Positions 20,985-33,960 of a DNA stretch of 64,000 nucleotides are shown here, piece after piece; position 1 is the stretch's first letter, and the number at the start of each line of letters is the position of its first letter. The notes beneath the pieces are model-generated. The model made no database searches. It was given only the letters and a program-made list of their open reading frames with translations, and was not told where the DNA came from. The DNA comes from Athene noctua (lineage: Eukaryota; Chordata; Aves; Strigiformes; Strigidae), in contig NC_134049.1 of assembly GCF_965140245.1 (NCBI RefSeq), forward strand, positions 19,376,708 through 19,440,707. The letters run 5' to 3'. The translations under genes and the position numbers were made by a program.

Positions 20985-23401
20985 GTATCTAGAAGATGAA
21001 CTAGGCCAGACACCAGCTAAAAGGGAAACCATAAAATAGTATTGCACACGGACTAAAGGCCAATGCTGGCATGTAGTTACGCCTTGTCCTGCTCCTGTAG
21101 CCTCTGCTTGTGTTCCTGTATCCACCGCATTCCTCTGCCACAGAGAAAGGTGGCTGGCAAAGTCCAGGTAGAAGCAAATTGTCCCCCCTCATCTGGGTTT
21201 AAAGTACAATATGCAGGAGCTTTTCCCATAAAAATCAATAAAAATCCTTTCTCTCAGTGATTCTCAGTACACTGGCAGAATCAGGGTTAAATTTCTCCAT
21301 GCTTGGACTTTATTATCAATTACTTTAACCAGGAAGTCATGACACTCAAAAAAAGAAAGAAAAGATGAACTCACCATTTTTTGCTGCTTTTCAGCAGTTA
21401 GCAAACATGTAGCAAATGTGCCTGTGCTTTTATTACACTGACATGCAGCCATGTCTGAGTGCAAGGCATTTCCTGGAGATTAACAACTGGGTGGGAAGGA
21501 TTGTGAATACAAGAGGCAGCCCAAGGGACCCAAACTGGTTGTTAATCCGTGGGAGGTGCTCTGTGCTGAGACTTACTGTTGTAAATTGAAATATAAAGCA
21601 CACAGGTCTGTATGTCTTTGTGGAGGAGAAGCAGAGATTATTGCCATTTTTGAGCAATTAAATTATTGGCTCCGCCCACTGCTTCCTCATCAGTGTATGT
21701 GCTGCTAGTATCAGGAACACTACGGCTAGCAGAAGAACTGATAGGAAGGGTTTACTCCATTAGTTTTGTGAATCATTTGCTATTAACAGTTTGGATTCAA
21801 TTAAGGACAATCAATAAAATCCAAGTTTAAATTGAGCGCAGATTGTATAGGGGTTTGTGTCATTTTAGCTAAATTGTTTTGGCCGTACACAGAGTATGTA
21901 TAGCTAAAGCCTGCCTGTTTGACTAAGCCTTAGTCAAACAAACAGTTCCAATAGAGCAAAGTCTCAGTGTTGTAGAATTGAGCTTCATAGAGTCATTGCA
22001 CAATGAGAAGTTCTCTTTTGTGCCAAAGCTGCAGAGTCTTTGGCTGCTGTGCATTTGGTATGTAGGTGTAAAGAACAAACAGCTGTCCCCAGTGAGGATT
22101 GTACTGCTGTATTGATGTTTCTAAAGAAAAAGACTGATGTTCAAAGGCACTGAGCAGTTTCTTCTGATCCGAGTAGGTCACCTGCATACTGTCTTAAAGG
22201 TGGGAGATTGCAAAGTCCCTATTTAAACTACAGTAAGGCCAGAAAGCTCTGAAATCTCTTTTCCCAGTTCCTGTTTTGCCTTTGAAACAATACTGAAGAA
22301 ATTACTCTCTACTGCAGTGTGAGTTAAGTCTACTTAAGTGTGTCACCTCCAGTTACAGATACATTTCTCAGACAACATTGGTGTTTCTCTTAGTTCCTAT
22401 TTATTTTTCTGTTGGAGAATTTACAAGAACACCAGCTCTCCAGATAAGAAATGCTTTTTATTCACACCTGTTGTTTAAATTTGACAGGCACCATGTCGAG
22501 TAGGAACTTGTTAGCTATCATTACACCACTTGGAAAAAATGTCGTCATCCATTAATTAGAGCACAGCTTCCCCTCCAGCATCAGTACACCTTGAGCTTGA
22601 TTCTCCTCTGATGCACGCATCAATATCTTGCTTACCTTTGCACTACAAGATTGTTTTTATTGGAGATGAAGGGATGAAAAGAATCCAAGCTGAGTGGCAG
22701 AGATGAAGATGAGTATGCAGGTAGTAAAACTGTTCTACTGAGTAATGCTAATCACACTAAAGTATAACTGTAAGTTAAATGTGTGTATGTGTACCTGACG
22801 CACTGCTATACACCAGAAAGTATATGTAGCATCTGAAACATGGAAATGGTTTTGGTTTGGCTTAAGGTCAAACAAATAAATGATAGTATTTCCAATTCAA
22901 GCAGTTGACAGGTTATTCCAAGTGGCAGGAGGGACAAACTGTCCCATGTTTAGTGCTTACTGCAGAAGTCAGTTATCCCATGCAGTTGTCTTCCCTCAGT
23001 AGTAAAGTTTTTCAGATTTTCTTAGTTTCCTGTAGCTCTGCATGCAAAGGAACAGAAGAAATACCTACTTTAGTTTTTGCAATGATCCTGTTGCAGCACA
23101 AATCTGTGTAAATGCCATTAACTTGATTTACTCTTATTTTATATGTATGGAAAGGGGTTTGAGTAAAATCCCTTCTTACTGATCTGTGTAGCGTATAGTA
23201 ATTGTGCACTTACACATCTTTAGAGAGGTTCTTTTGAAACATGCCTCAGCTTGCAAACAATAACATGAAGCAAAGGAATGGAGTTTGTAGTATGCATGGG
23301 CTCACTCCCATAAGAATACGCCAGCCCAGTGCCAAATGCCTCCACCCAAATATCCGAGATGTTACTAATTTGATAAGAGGCCTTTTCCTGTTTTTTACTA
23401 G

Positions 23402-23505
23402 CCTGTGCAGTTTCTCAAGCTATCTGTGCTGAGTTCTCACGAAGAGCATTTTCAGTGGCACAGAACATGTCTGCAGAGCGAAATGAAGATGTAATTGCAG
23501 CACAG
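23402..23505 (+). other. Exon-like open segment (unassigned)
   Basis: A strong acceptor (CCTTTTCCTGTTTTTTACTAG) and donor (CAG|GTAGGT) bound 104 bp that stay open for 34 codons, beginning CAVSQAICAEFSRRAFSVAQ and ending EDVIAAQ in phase 0. More GC-rich than its flanks. Could be an exon of an unannotated gene or a lncRNA; no homologue recognised. Confidence 0.3.
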
Positions 23506-25507
23506 GTAGGTGAAACCACACTGGAACAGGTAGTCATAGCAGTGAATGTGTGGAAAATGGGCTGGCAACCAGCATGCACATATAGCTGGATGAGTGTTTG
23601 GTGTGAACTGCAGAGAAGCATTTGCTTATGATAATAGTTATCGTTACAACACATGCTGGGGCTTCAGACAGTTTGGAAAAATTGCCAGAAGAATAGATAT
23701 TGAGAAAGATCTAGACTCTTCTATCTAGAAGAATAGATAAGGACAGTAAATGCAAATCAGGCCTGTATTCTTCACACAGGGATATGCCGGAAGATTCACA
23801 TATGAAATCTGGAAACACAGTTTTCTTTCTGCTGTGTCTGTCAAAGCAAACGTGCCTAGTTTTTTTCTTCCTGACTTGTAGACACCTGCTGCAGAGGCGG
23901 CACTTGGTCCTGATGCTTCAGGATGACTGAATGCAGTTGCCTGGTCCACTTCTCTCCTGAGTAGGTCCGTGTCAGGCAGTCAGAGTTCTCACTGCCACAT
24001 TTATTGATGCATAGTTGTCTGGGACTTGTTATTTTGGGGAGAAAGGGTGAAAAGAGGTAATTATTACCCAGTTGTGAGGAGTTCTTCCTAGAGCAAGCCA
24101 GAAAGTTTTCCTTAAGTGCCTGCACTTCATATTGTATCTTTGGGCATATGAGCTTCAGAATGTTACCTTATGGTTAGTATGTTTAATCTTTTAGGTGGTT
24201 TACACCTTCTATGTTTGTTACTTCATCTTGAAGAAGCATACTTCAGTCTGAAAAGATATACTTGGAAAAGTCCAAGACACTGATGCTGTCTGGTACCTAT
24301 TTGCACTGTGTGAGAGTGGTTACGCAAGCTGTCACTTCGCATGGTATGTTGTACTTCTACCCCCTGAGTGGGGAGAAAAACTGGAGAGGGTAAAAAGGTT
24401 ATACACAGCAACTGAATTCTAATGACAAATGTGAAGCCATTCTCAGGGACAAAATAGTTCAGTGCTGTCTGTGCTCAGTTTTATACCAGAAGAGATTGTT
24501 GCCTGGGGAATAACTTCAGGAAAAACAGGAAATAATTCTGCATGGTTACTTTTTTTCCTTTTTTTTGTTGGGGGGGGGGCAGTGGGGGTGGTTTTCTTTT
24601 TTTACACTGATGTATTTCACAAATGTTCCTTCATTACTTACTTTCAGCTGGTCATGATTAATTTTCTTCCAAGTCCCAAGAGGTTTAAAGTGGACCCTGA
24701 ATTAAAAGCATGAGGAAATCACCACTGAGAAACTTGAGTTTTAAAACTAATGTTTTTGCAAAGAAGAAAAAGAAGTGTGTGTGCCCCCTGGCTGGTCTGT
24801 AACCACACCATGATCTTTTCAGCATTCCTTTCCCTGACATGCAAAATATTTCCCAAACTCCCATCCTGTTGTTTCTAGGAACTGTGTCAGGCTGCATGCA
24901 ACTTGTAAAGCTAAGGCAGTATCAATGTGGCACTGTAAAACTCTTTCATATTCTATTGAAAGTAAACAATCCCCAGGTGACACATCCTGAGTACACAGGA
25001 AAATGGAGTAAATTAAGGAGAGTTACGTTCTTTTTATGGTGTGTGTACGGTCAGGGGGTGGGTGGGGTAAAGTTGCCAGCCTGTGGTGCTGCACAAGTCT
25101 CCAGGTACGAGCTGCTGCTAGGAGGGCAGGGCCAGCCCTGCTGGGCTCCTGGTTGAGCTTGAGGACCACCACTGCTGCCCTGTCTGTTAACTTGTGATGG
25201 ATACATGGATATGGCACGACTGTGCTGCTGGTGTGACCACAACAGGATCAGTTTTCCTGTGTAGTGTAGAAAAAGTACATCGTGTTAACTCCTCAAGAAG
25301 TTAAGATTAACAAATATCTGAATCATAGTTCAAGCAGAGCTTGATGATAATAAACATGTCAGTCTCAGTGTCTGAAGACCCACTGTTTTTAATGCTACTT
25401 TTTCTCCTGGTCCAGACATCCTACATGTTTGAAAATTTGTTCCTGATTAATGTTTCTCAGCTAAATTGTTGGAGAATTCACCCTCACCTGTGACCTTAGT
25501 TTAGGGG

Positions 25508-25523
25508 AAAAAAAAAAAAAAAA
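25508..25523 (+). repeat. A16 homopolymer
   Basis: Sixteen consecutive A in the TPM1-LACTB interval. Simple repeat only. Confidence 0.9.
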
Positions 25524-26030
25524 CAAACAGGGAATATTTTAATCTTAAAATAAAGCTGTGAGTATGCACCTATTTATGTACCTTTTGGGTAAGGGATGCC
25601 TGGTTTTTGGCTGGGTCTAACTATCCTAACATAGAATGTTACTGCTGCACACTGGTAGGGTTAGCACTGTTACTGAAATGGTACATACACTGTAATCATG
25701 CAGGTGTTACCTTATTTGATAAGTAAATAATAATACTCTGAGAACTGCTATACTGACCAAGACCAAACAAAAAATGTACGTGAGTGAGGAATCTGTAATA
25801 ACAACTCAGTTCAGTAAGACTGCGGCAAGCAAGAGATCTCGCTGCAGTGGGACCACCCCTTTTGCTAACAGCTGGTTAAACTGAAAAGGTTTCTTGCTGC
25901 CATCTACTGTATGAATGCTTCAAGCCAGAGGGGAATAATGTCTCTTGGTTCTCAAATGAAATTTATTCTGAAGAGAGAAAGCAGAATGTGATTTCTCTCT
26001 ACATTTAACATTCCTTTTATTTGTTTTCAG

Positions 26031-26087
26031 ATTCAGAAAGAATATGTTTTTTTAAAAATCTTTCCTATACTGAAATATCAGGTGTGA
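26031..26087 (+). other. Possible terminal exon-like segment
   Basis: Follows a good acceptor (TTTTATTTGTTTTCAG) and, in the phase left by the segment ending at 23505, reads IQKEYVFLKIFPILKYQV then TGA. AATAAA is at 26390-26395. Weak evidence for a real 3' exon. Confidence 0.2.
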
Positions 26088-27722
26088 TCAAGGGAATCAT
26101 TATCCCTTTACTCTTCGCATTTTCCATCAACATCAGTTTCCCCTATATCTGTGTATATGAACAGATAATACTTTTAATTTTTGCTTTCCTAGTTTTTTTC
26201 ATTTTATCTAGCACAAATATAAATTAGTCCGTTTTGAAAGTTTTAGCTTTTGTCTGTTAATTATTTTCCATTCGATTCAACATTTTTAGATCCAGAAGTC
26301 TTTATAAAAGTTACAATATTTAAAGAATATTGGAATCCAGTTGGAATAATTGGAATTCACTGGATTAATGAAACATTGAATTGTTTCACAATAAATCCAA
26401 ACAAAGAAAACAAATTCCTTACACTGCTACTTCCTAAATTTTTAAAAGCCCCTTCCTACAAACTCAACCTGCAAGCTTCAGTGTGGGTCTGTTGCAGTTA
26501 TAAATGGTGTTCAATAGGATGAAAGAGCAGAGCTGGGCTCACGATTTCAGAACTGACCTGCCCTTTATCAGGGGAGTACTAATAGGCATCACTTATTTCC
26601 TGTCATTCAAACCTTAGATGTTGTTTGTTAAAAGCATTACCCATCCTTTAAATTTTAATGGAAAAGTTAAATTTAGGGGCATGTCACTGTAGAATTTTGA
26701 CACATCAGTGAGCTAGAAAAGCAAATGAGATCATCATCATAAAAATACTGAGACCAAAGTCCAGACCTCCAAGCAGGAGGAGCCATAATAACATCTGTTA
26801 AATGTTTCTGAGACATCAGGACCCACATAAGCACTTGCAGAAATAGAGGAGGACTGACAGAAATGTAGAAGTTTTTGAAATGCCTGTAGATTTATTTTTT
26901 TAGAGTCATGTTTTAGGAAAACCTGATGGAGCCTCATGATTTGCAAATACCTGATGTTTCCACACACTGCTGATCACCAGGCGCAGAATGAGCATACTGC
27001 ACTTTTTGATGGTGGGCTACCACTGCAGAACAGTACAGAAGCTACTGCCCACCTTGTTCCCCAGCTCACTCAGTATTATGAAAAAGCCAGTGAACACAGT
27101 AGCATACAAGAGCAAGGTGACTAGGATGGGTAAGCACTTTGTTTTAAGGTCTCCTGTTATTGAGCCTTTGGTGTTTGTCTCACTCGAAGACTATAAAGCC
27201 TTAAAGGATCCTTGGTGGTGAGACTCTAATGCTGGCCTGCACTTAGTTGAGTGAGTACAGCCCTGATTTGCTGAGAGGCCTGTTTTGTCACACCATTCTT
27301 CATCTAAGTAAGGCATTATCTCTTCACACAGGCTTTTCAAATCTGGTTAAGTGCAACTTGGCAAGCAGGCAGAGCAGAAGCAAAGTCAGCTGGTTTAGAG
27401 CTAAACCATGTGGAGGTTTTTTGCCATGCCAGAGGGGTCTCTAGATGGACTTTTCTGGCTGTGTTACGTAAGGAAGATGGATTACAGCTGAGAGTCTGTG
27501 CCTGTACTTCTAAGTGACTGATGGACAAGGATAGAAGAAACACTTTTTTTGATTTTTGTTAAATTTAGAATTGGATTGGCCTAGTCCTTGTTATCCTCAT
27601 TTTCTGTTGCTTATCTCAACTCAAAAAAACAGCAGCTGAGAGGAAGATACAACAGATAACAGCAGGCCGTCTTGTGCTACTGGATTTAACACAAAGCTCT
27701 TCATTAAGGCAATCAGAGTAAA

Positions 27723-27803
27723 ATGGCAGGATCTGCTTCAGGCTTAGGCCCATTCAAAATCAAAACTGTGGTGCCCAAGAGTGTTCCTACTGAGCAGGTT
27801 AAG
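27723..27803 (+). other. ATG-started open segment ending in a consensus donor
   Basis: ATG in good context (A at -3, G at +4) followed by 26 codons, MAGSASGLGPFKIKTVVPKS then VPTEQVK, and a consensus donor AAG|GTAAGA in phase 0. LACTB exon 2 starts in phase 0, so this could act as an alternative upstream first exon. No CpG island here and no family match. Confidence 0.22.
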
Positions 27804-29494
27804 GTAAGAATGCAGAGAACCCTGCTGCAACACACCTCCAGAGAAAGTTTAACACTCTGAAAATGAGTTATGAGAAAGTAAATGCAGCATCTTGTACCAG
27901 TTGGGTATGAAGTTGTACTGTAATAAGCAATGGAGTTTTACTGAGAAAATACTAATGAGAAATCAATGCCTGCAGTGAAAAGTGTAGCATCTGGTCTGCG
28001 TTTGACTTCATGCCTGAAAGCTATTTGGCCTGACTTCCTGCCAAAGCCTGCACATCATCGGACATGAAGGAGATTGAACTCCCTAGGTTAGCATCTCAAA
28101 ACTCTCCTAGCAGAGCATATGCGGAGTTCTAAAAGGACAAACTCCCTACTTTTGCTTACAAGTATTGCTCATCTTTTTTTTCATTTTTTAAACTGTTGTA
28201 TTTTCTGTCAACATCCGTAACGTGGAGTGGCCATTAGTAAAGGCTGTTAGCTGTTGTTCAAGAATCCTTCAACATGCATCAGGTTTTAAGTCACTGTCTA
28301 CCCCAGAAAATTCCAGGAAATAAATGGCAAGCCTCTGCACAATCCATCCAACTGGACACTGTGGGCTTTCTGCATTGCCAAGTACTGATACATCCCAGTC
28401 AATCTATTTGTGATCTGCAGGGTTTAAGGTCCTTAGAACAGTGCAGTCTAAGGCATTCCCTTGAGAGGACTGATTTTGAACAGATGAAAAAAAAGGCTTT
28501 TATGAACATTTCTCAACTATCTGGATGCCACTGCGTTCTCCATAGTATGCCAAGGGCTCTGCTGCCTTTGGTATCGCCCCTAGTATATTCTACTCATCTT
28601 CGACCATGACATGCTTAGTTCATATAAACTAGTCCCTCCCTGTCCTGCCCTCTTGCACTTGGACTATTGGACTAAGTAGTCTGAAATCCAAAAAAAAGAG
28701 CGAGAGTGCTAAAAAGAGACTGAAATGAACTGTTAATGCGGGTGGTTTTTAACCTTCTTTGGACTAACATCATCTGCTCTAGCATCATTGTAATTGGTAA
28801 TTTCACAGCAATGGTATCTAGGAAGGGGATGACCGAGTATCTTCATACTAATGAAGTATTTTGATGCTCCAGTTAGACATGTGGACTAAATTCTGCTGAC
28901 AGCACTGAGTGGCTCTGGATTTGTCTTTGCATTAGGCACATACATTCTCTAATTGTCATAAAAGGCTGATGTGAGGATCACAAATCTGCTCGGCAAAGCT
29001 CACAAGAGTACCGGTTATTGGATGTATCCTTGGATTAGCTATTAAAAGTTTATTGGAAACCAAATATGTGGAAGGTTTTGAGATAGTTTAAAACATCAAT
29101 TGAAGAGCGTTGTCATCTCCCCTCCCCATCAGTCTAAAGAGAGCAACTACCTGGAAAAATTTCTGTGAGCAAACGCTTGCTGTGCTATTGGCACTACTCT
29201 AGGCTGAAGCTTGACTAAAACCAGCATTGGAAAAGCCAACGTTTGTAAGTAATTCCTCACTAATCTAGATCAAATATGCTCATCCTTCAGTTAAAGGGTT
29301 TTACCTTGCTCTTAGCCTAGCCTGCCCTGCTTTACTTCTGCCTGGCATATGTTTAGCAGCAGGCTTGTTTCATGTGATCCTGCAATCATTTGCTGTGGAG
29401 TGCAAAGTTAAGATAAGGAATTACGTCATGGCTTGAAGTATTCTTCTCTCCATCCTTTTCTTACACATCAGTGCAATCAAAGTGCAGGTTAAAA

Positions 29495-30945
29495 CCAGCC
29501 CGTTCCGTCAGCGCCGCGGCGGCGCTGGCAGGATTACAAACGTCCTTCCCTCCGGAGACAGGGGAGGCGGCGCCGACGGGGCTCCAGTCACCCAGCAGAG
29601 AGGGACTGTGCTCCGAAATCTGTCTTTTTAAGGATGAAGGATTTAGGAGCGATTCGCAGGGACTTGACTCGTGTTGCCAAATACTGCCTGTAACGGCATT
29701 CGGACACACGGGTGGCTTTCGGTGGTTAAATAATCGAAACCAGCCTTCCATCGCCTCCCGCAGCCGGACGCGGGGAGCGCCGGGGGTGCGGCCCGGCTGC
29801 CGGGCGTCCTTCCGCGGGGCCCGCCGGCCCGGGAGCGGGGCACAGGTCACGGCCCCGGCAGGCGGCTCGTCCGACCGAGCCCGTTTCTAACCTGCGGTTA
29901 ATCCAGTCCGCGGAAGAGCGAGTTGCGCCGTCCTCCTCGCCACCGCTTTCCGCTCGCTTCCCGACGGCGCGGCGGCCGCCCGAGCCCGGCATGGCGGGAG
30001 GGTCCCGCCGCCGCCCCTCGGGGAGGCCCTGGGGGGCGCCAGGAAGCGCGGCCTCGCGCCCTGCCAGACCCTGCCCGTCCCCGCCGGGGCCCCGAGCGGC
30101 TCCGGGGCCGCCGCCGCCACCGGGCGCGGAGCCGCGCGACGCCGTGAGACGGGCTGCTGCCCGCGCTCGATGCGCTCGGAGCTCGGCCGAGCGAGCGCTC
30201 GGGAGCGGCTGGGGCTGCCTGGCGGGCAGCCGGGCAGGCGGCGGGGAGGCGGCGCGGCGCAGCCATGTACAGCCTGGCGCGGGCCCTGCGGCGGGCGGCG
30301 GCGCCCGGGCGGCCCCCGGCCCCCCGGAGAGGGGGCGGCGGGGCCGGGGCGCGGCCCTGGGGCTGGGGACTGGCGCTGGGGCTGGCGCTGGGGGTGAAGG
30401 TGCAGACGCCGGGGAGTTGCGAGGCTGACGGCGGGCAGGAGGCGGAGGCGAGTCCGCTGCCGCCTCCTCGGGGCTTCGGCGCGGCCATCGAGAGGAGCCG
30501 GGACCTGCTGCGACGGATTAAGGTGCTGGGCGGGCGGGGCTGAAGGGGAGCCGGGGGGCTCGCGTGCGCTGTGGGAGCCGGCCCGCGCCTCCCCGAGGCG
30601 GCCGTGGGCTGGTATCTCCTTCCCGTGGACCTGGCGATCGCTGCCAGGGATTCGGTCAAGCGCTGGGGGGGGGGGAAGCGAAACGTTTTTTCGGGGGTCC
30701 CGCCAGTGCCGTGAGGAGCCGCCCCGCGCCTGAAGGAGGAGAACGAACCTCACCGAGCTGCCGGGGCTCACCGCGGGCCGCTGGCTCTCCCGTGAGGCGC
30801 CGTTCGCTGCCGCCCGCCCGCCCCGTCCTGTCCCGCCGCGGGCGCGCACGGCCTCCGCCCCGCCCGCAGCTCCTGCGGGGCCGCCTTGGGTTCCCGCTCA
30901 GCGGCCCCAGGGGCATCGGTAACCGCCGGGGGAGCCGGCCTAGGG
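29495..30945. promoter_or_regulatory. LACTB: CpG island and promoter of LACTB
   Basis: GC content and CpG density rise sharply from about 29495, peak at 29760-30600 and fall away after about 30945. It covers the LACTB start and coding exon 1. No TATA box is evident, so initiation is probably dispersed at about 30130-30250. The moderately GC-rich shoulder 29495-29760 could carry divergent transcription, which is not shown by the sequence. Confidence 0.8.
30265..30522 (+). CDS. LACTB: LACTB exon 1 (start, mitochondrial targeting region)
   Basis: Start ATG in context GCAGCCATGT; 86 codons to donor GTGCTG at 30523. The N terminus MYSLARALRRAAAP is Arg-rich and without acidic residues, as in a mitochondrial presequence, and is followed by a hydrophobic stretch WGLALGLALGV that may anchor in the inner membrane. 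It ends with AIERSRDLLRRIK as in other vertebrates. The 5' Arg/Pro/Gly-rich part is shorter than the mammalian one and accounts for most of the size difference. Confidence 0.92.
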
Positions 30946-31473
30946 AATAGTCCCTTATTGTTCCTGTTATGTAGTAGGGCGGGCAGAGCTTGGAGTGCGG
31001 GGCGGGGGGAGTACTGTCCAGTCCGGGGTACCTGAGGACGGGGGGAGGCCTTAGAGGCTGTGGGAAGGAGAGAGAGGGGTAAGAGGATTGTTTAAAAAGC
31101 ACGTCGTGGTTACTTTGAACATCTAACTGAAGGTCCTTTGAAATTTTGCTTGCTAATAGCTGATGCAGTTTGCATGTTGCATATTAACTCTGTAATGTTT
31201 TGCTTCAGTTTTTCTTGCATGTCCCAATGGCCAGTTTAATTAAATTACTAAGTAAATTTTTAATTTAGATTATTATTATTGTTAGATACATTTTTTCCAG
31301 TTACTGGATTAAGATGTCTGCTTTTCAAAAGTTCAGCCAAACAAAATTTCCGCGGTAATGTGACAGCAGTATGCAGGTGTATTTATAAGATTGCTTTTGC
31401 ATTTTTAGGGTTGAGAGAAGGTGTTTTTTAACTGTAAAGATTCTTAATGCCTTTTGTCCATTTTTTTTGACAG
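30946..31473 (+). other. LACTB: LACTB intron 1, AT-rich part
   Basis: Intron 1 runs 30523-31473, and its first 400 bp are still CpG island. Nothing else is recognised. It ends in TTTTTTTTGACAG. Confidence 0.8.
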
Positions 31474-31540
31474 GATGAAGCAGGAATCCCAGGTATACTA
31501 GTTGGAGTTTCTGTAGATGGAAAGGAGGTCTGGTCAGAAG
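31474..31540 (+). CDS. LACTB: LACTB exon 2
   Basis: 67-bp exon from acceptor TGACAG to donor GTTAGT. Encodes residues 87-108, DEAGIPGILVGVSVDGKEVW then SE, plus one base of Gly109. Start of the beta-lactamase fold. Confidence 0.96.
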
Positions 31541-33769
31541 GTTAGTATATGGGAGTAGTAGTTGTGCATGCTGTTGGGAAGCAATGAACGTTTTAAAAAT
31601 GGGACAATTCAGACACACTGATCAGGCTGGGATTTCATCCGCTTGATGTCTCATCTCTCGACAGTGGCCAGAAACAGGTGCCTAGGGAGTATGAAGTGAT
31701 ACTTTCTGTGGTAAAATTCAACAATTTCCACCAACTGATCTTATATTAACTTCCTCAAAAGTGCTAGCGTATCTCAACAGTTATGTTTAAGAACCTTTCT
31801 TACATTAACTTGTCAGATTGGCCTTTGAATATACTTATACTCTAAGCATACAGCTATACAGTGGTCTGGTAGAATTGTGCACAGAAGGTAAAGAATGCTC
31901 TTCCCCTCCAAGAACCTACTTAATAGTCAAAGTAATAATGGGTGATTGGTGATCTGTCCCCCATTTGTGGTCTGAGGCGTAGATTTTTACTGGGAAGGTG
32001 CTAAGATTTAACAGGTGTTATCCTTCCAGAAACTGCAAGTGATTTTTCTGATTACATGGTTTAGTTTTAAATAGAGTCTGTTAGTACTGCTCACATCATG
32101 TAGACATTTGATGTTTATTTAAAAAATACCAGCAAACTGTGTGTCTGTTTTCAGAAACACCTTCATAGTGATTTGGGGGTTTTTGGACCACTGAAATCAT
32201 AGTAGTAAATGGCAACATATTTCATTAATGTTATAGAATTTGGAAAAAAAATCTTTGTAAGAAGGATTATTACTAACTTTCTTCTGACAGTCTGTGGCTG
32301 CATAAAGCTCATTATACGTTTTCATTTCTCTTTAACGATGACAGAAGGAGTTGGAGAGCCTCTGGTACCTTTTGTGATTGGCCTTGTAAGAAAATTGTGC
32401 TAGAAACTTAATCACAAACTTTCTCAAATCAGATAGCTTTTTCTGGTCTAGCAGATGAAAGCGGAAGCTTTTATAAGACTTCTGCAGAATCCCTTCCTTG
32501 ACATGCAGGAAAGTGCCTTGAGGGAACCAGTGCGAGGGTTGTGGTTTATCACCAGGGCTGCCAGATCCTGTAGCAAGGCATCTACATGTGGGAGCATAAG
32601 CTATGGCAGAGCTTTCTGCACCCTGCTGCATGTGGATGTAGAGAGCAGCACTGCCTTCAGTAGGGCAGCTGGGAGGTGGGTAACATTGCTCTAGCAGATT
32701 TCTGGCTTGTTTTGTTGTCCTCCCTTCTTCAAGGGGGTAAAAAAATAGTAACAGGTGTAAGTTGCATGTATTCTGTGACCATGGTACTAAAGCTGTCTTC
32801 TGGCTATAAAGCTGCCTTCTGGCTAAACTGATGGAATTGATTTGAGATTTGGAAGGTATTTTCACTGAGGGGTACAGCATCTGCACTCAAAAGCACCTGT
32901 GTAGCAGTTTTATGTAAAAGAGCGAGTCTTGGCCAACGGATATGTCATCTGTTTTATTTCTTCTGTTTTGCAAGGGTTTTTTTTCTGGGTAGTTCATTAT
33001 TAGAATACAGCTTTAGATAGGCAGACATGCATTGATTGTAGGCCTTGCTTGTACTGAAAACTGCAAATATGTCATTACTGCACTTCATTGCTTTTTATGT
33101 TGCAACATCACTTGCACAGTTTCTTCAAACCTAGCTCAAACTGAAGACTAGTATGAGAGGTTGGTAATGCTTTAGTAATTCCAGTTTTTGCTACCAGACT
33201 TGTTCGTTACATAGGAAAACACTGGTATGGAGCCTATTAAGCTGTCTTTTAACTGAAGTCATGCTGAGTGATGTTGAAACAGTGTTTTAAGCACCACTTT
33301 TTTGAAGCTTTACAGCTTAGGTAACTGCTATGGGTTTGTGAATTATTTCCTTTCTCAGTTTCTGTCTTGATAACTTTACTGATTAAACCATTAATTCAGA
33401 ACAGTAGAAAGAGTATTTATGACTGTTAGTCAGTTATTTACAGTCTAGATTTTGTTTTCTTTAGTTTTTCTACACTGGCAATTTGAGCTCAGGAGTATAA
33501 ATTTTGACCTAGTCTTTTATCTTGAGGTTTGTTTTGTAGTCTTAATCACTAACTTGGGATGCCATTGGCCCATACAATGAACTTTGATTATCTGTTCCTA
33601 CTACGTTGAAGTGTTAATAGAAGCAGAAGCAGGGATAGTTCAATGCTTCATGTCCCATTTTATCTAGAGGAAAAACATATTAAGGAGCCAGTAAATCTAA
33701 TTAATTGCAAATAATTAATTCAGCATGTCTCTATGTAAAATATTTACCACAGTTTTAATTTTCTTAAAG
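31541..33769 (+). other. LACTB: LACTB intron 2
   Basis: 2.2 kb of AT-rich intron. The only notable content is a 184-codon minus-strand open frame at 32332-32886 with no family resemblance, probably chance. Ends in TTAATTTTCTTAAAG. Confidence 0.75.
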
Positions 33770-33960
33770 GTTTGGGTTATGCTGATGTAGAGAATCGTGT
33801 AGTATGTAAGCCAGAGACGATCATGCGAATTGCTAGTATTAGCAAGTGTCTTACAATGATGGCTGTTGCTAAATTGTGGGAAGAGGGGAAACTGGATTTA
33901 GATGCTCCAGTGCAAAAATACGTCCCCGAATTTCCAGAAAAAGTCTACGAAGGTGAAAAG
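33770..33960 (+). CDS. LACTB: LACTB exon 3 (SxxK active-site exon)
   Basis: 191-bp exon from acceptor TTAAAG to donor GTATGT. Encodes residues 109-172, including the active site IASISKCLTMMAVAKLWEEG; the nucleophile Ser131 codon is at 33835-33837 and Lys134 at 33844-33846. I recall Ser in mammals where Cys follows SISK here. Ends PEKVYEGEK in phase 0. Confidence 0.97.

Larger units (their letters stand above)
16096..29490. other. Intergenic region between TPM1 and LACTB
   Basis: About 13.4 kb with no recognised protein gene. It contains one CR1 element (18022-18630), homopolymer runs (20965, 25508), and several open segments flanked by splice-like signals (19154-19223, 23402-23505, 26031-26087, 27723-27803) that I cannot assign to a family. 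The remainder is AT-rich unique sequence with no strong feature by eye. Confidence 0.7.

Noticed and set aside
29887..30849. 320-codon minus-strand open frame (and 253-codon partner) over the LACTB promoter
   Set aside because: Lies wholly in the CpG island, where stop codons are depleted; composition is Pro/Arg/Ala-rich and it is antisense to LACTB exon 1.
32332..32886. 184-codon minus-strand frame in LACTB intron 2
   Set aside because: Long for AT-rich DNA, but the peptide shows no family features, has no promoter or splice context, and one such frame in 64 kb on two strands is not surprising.
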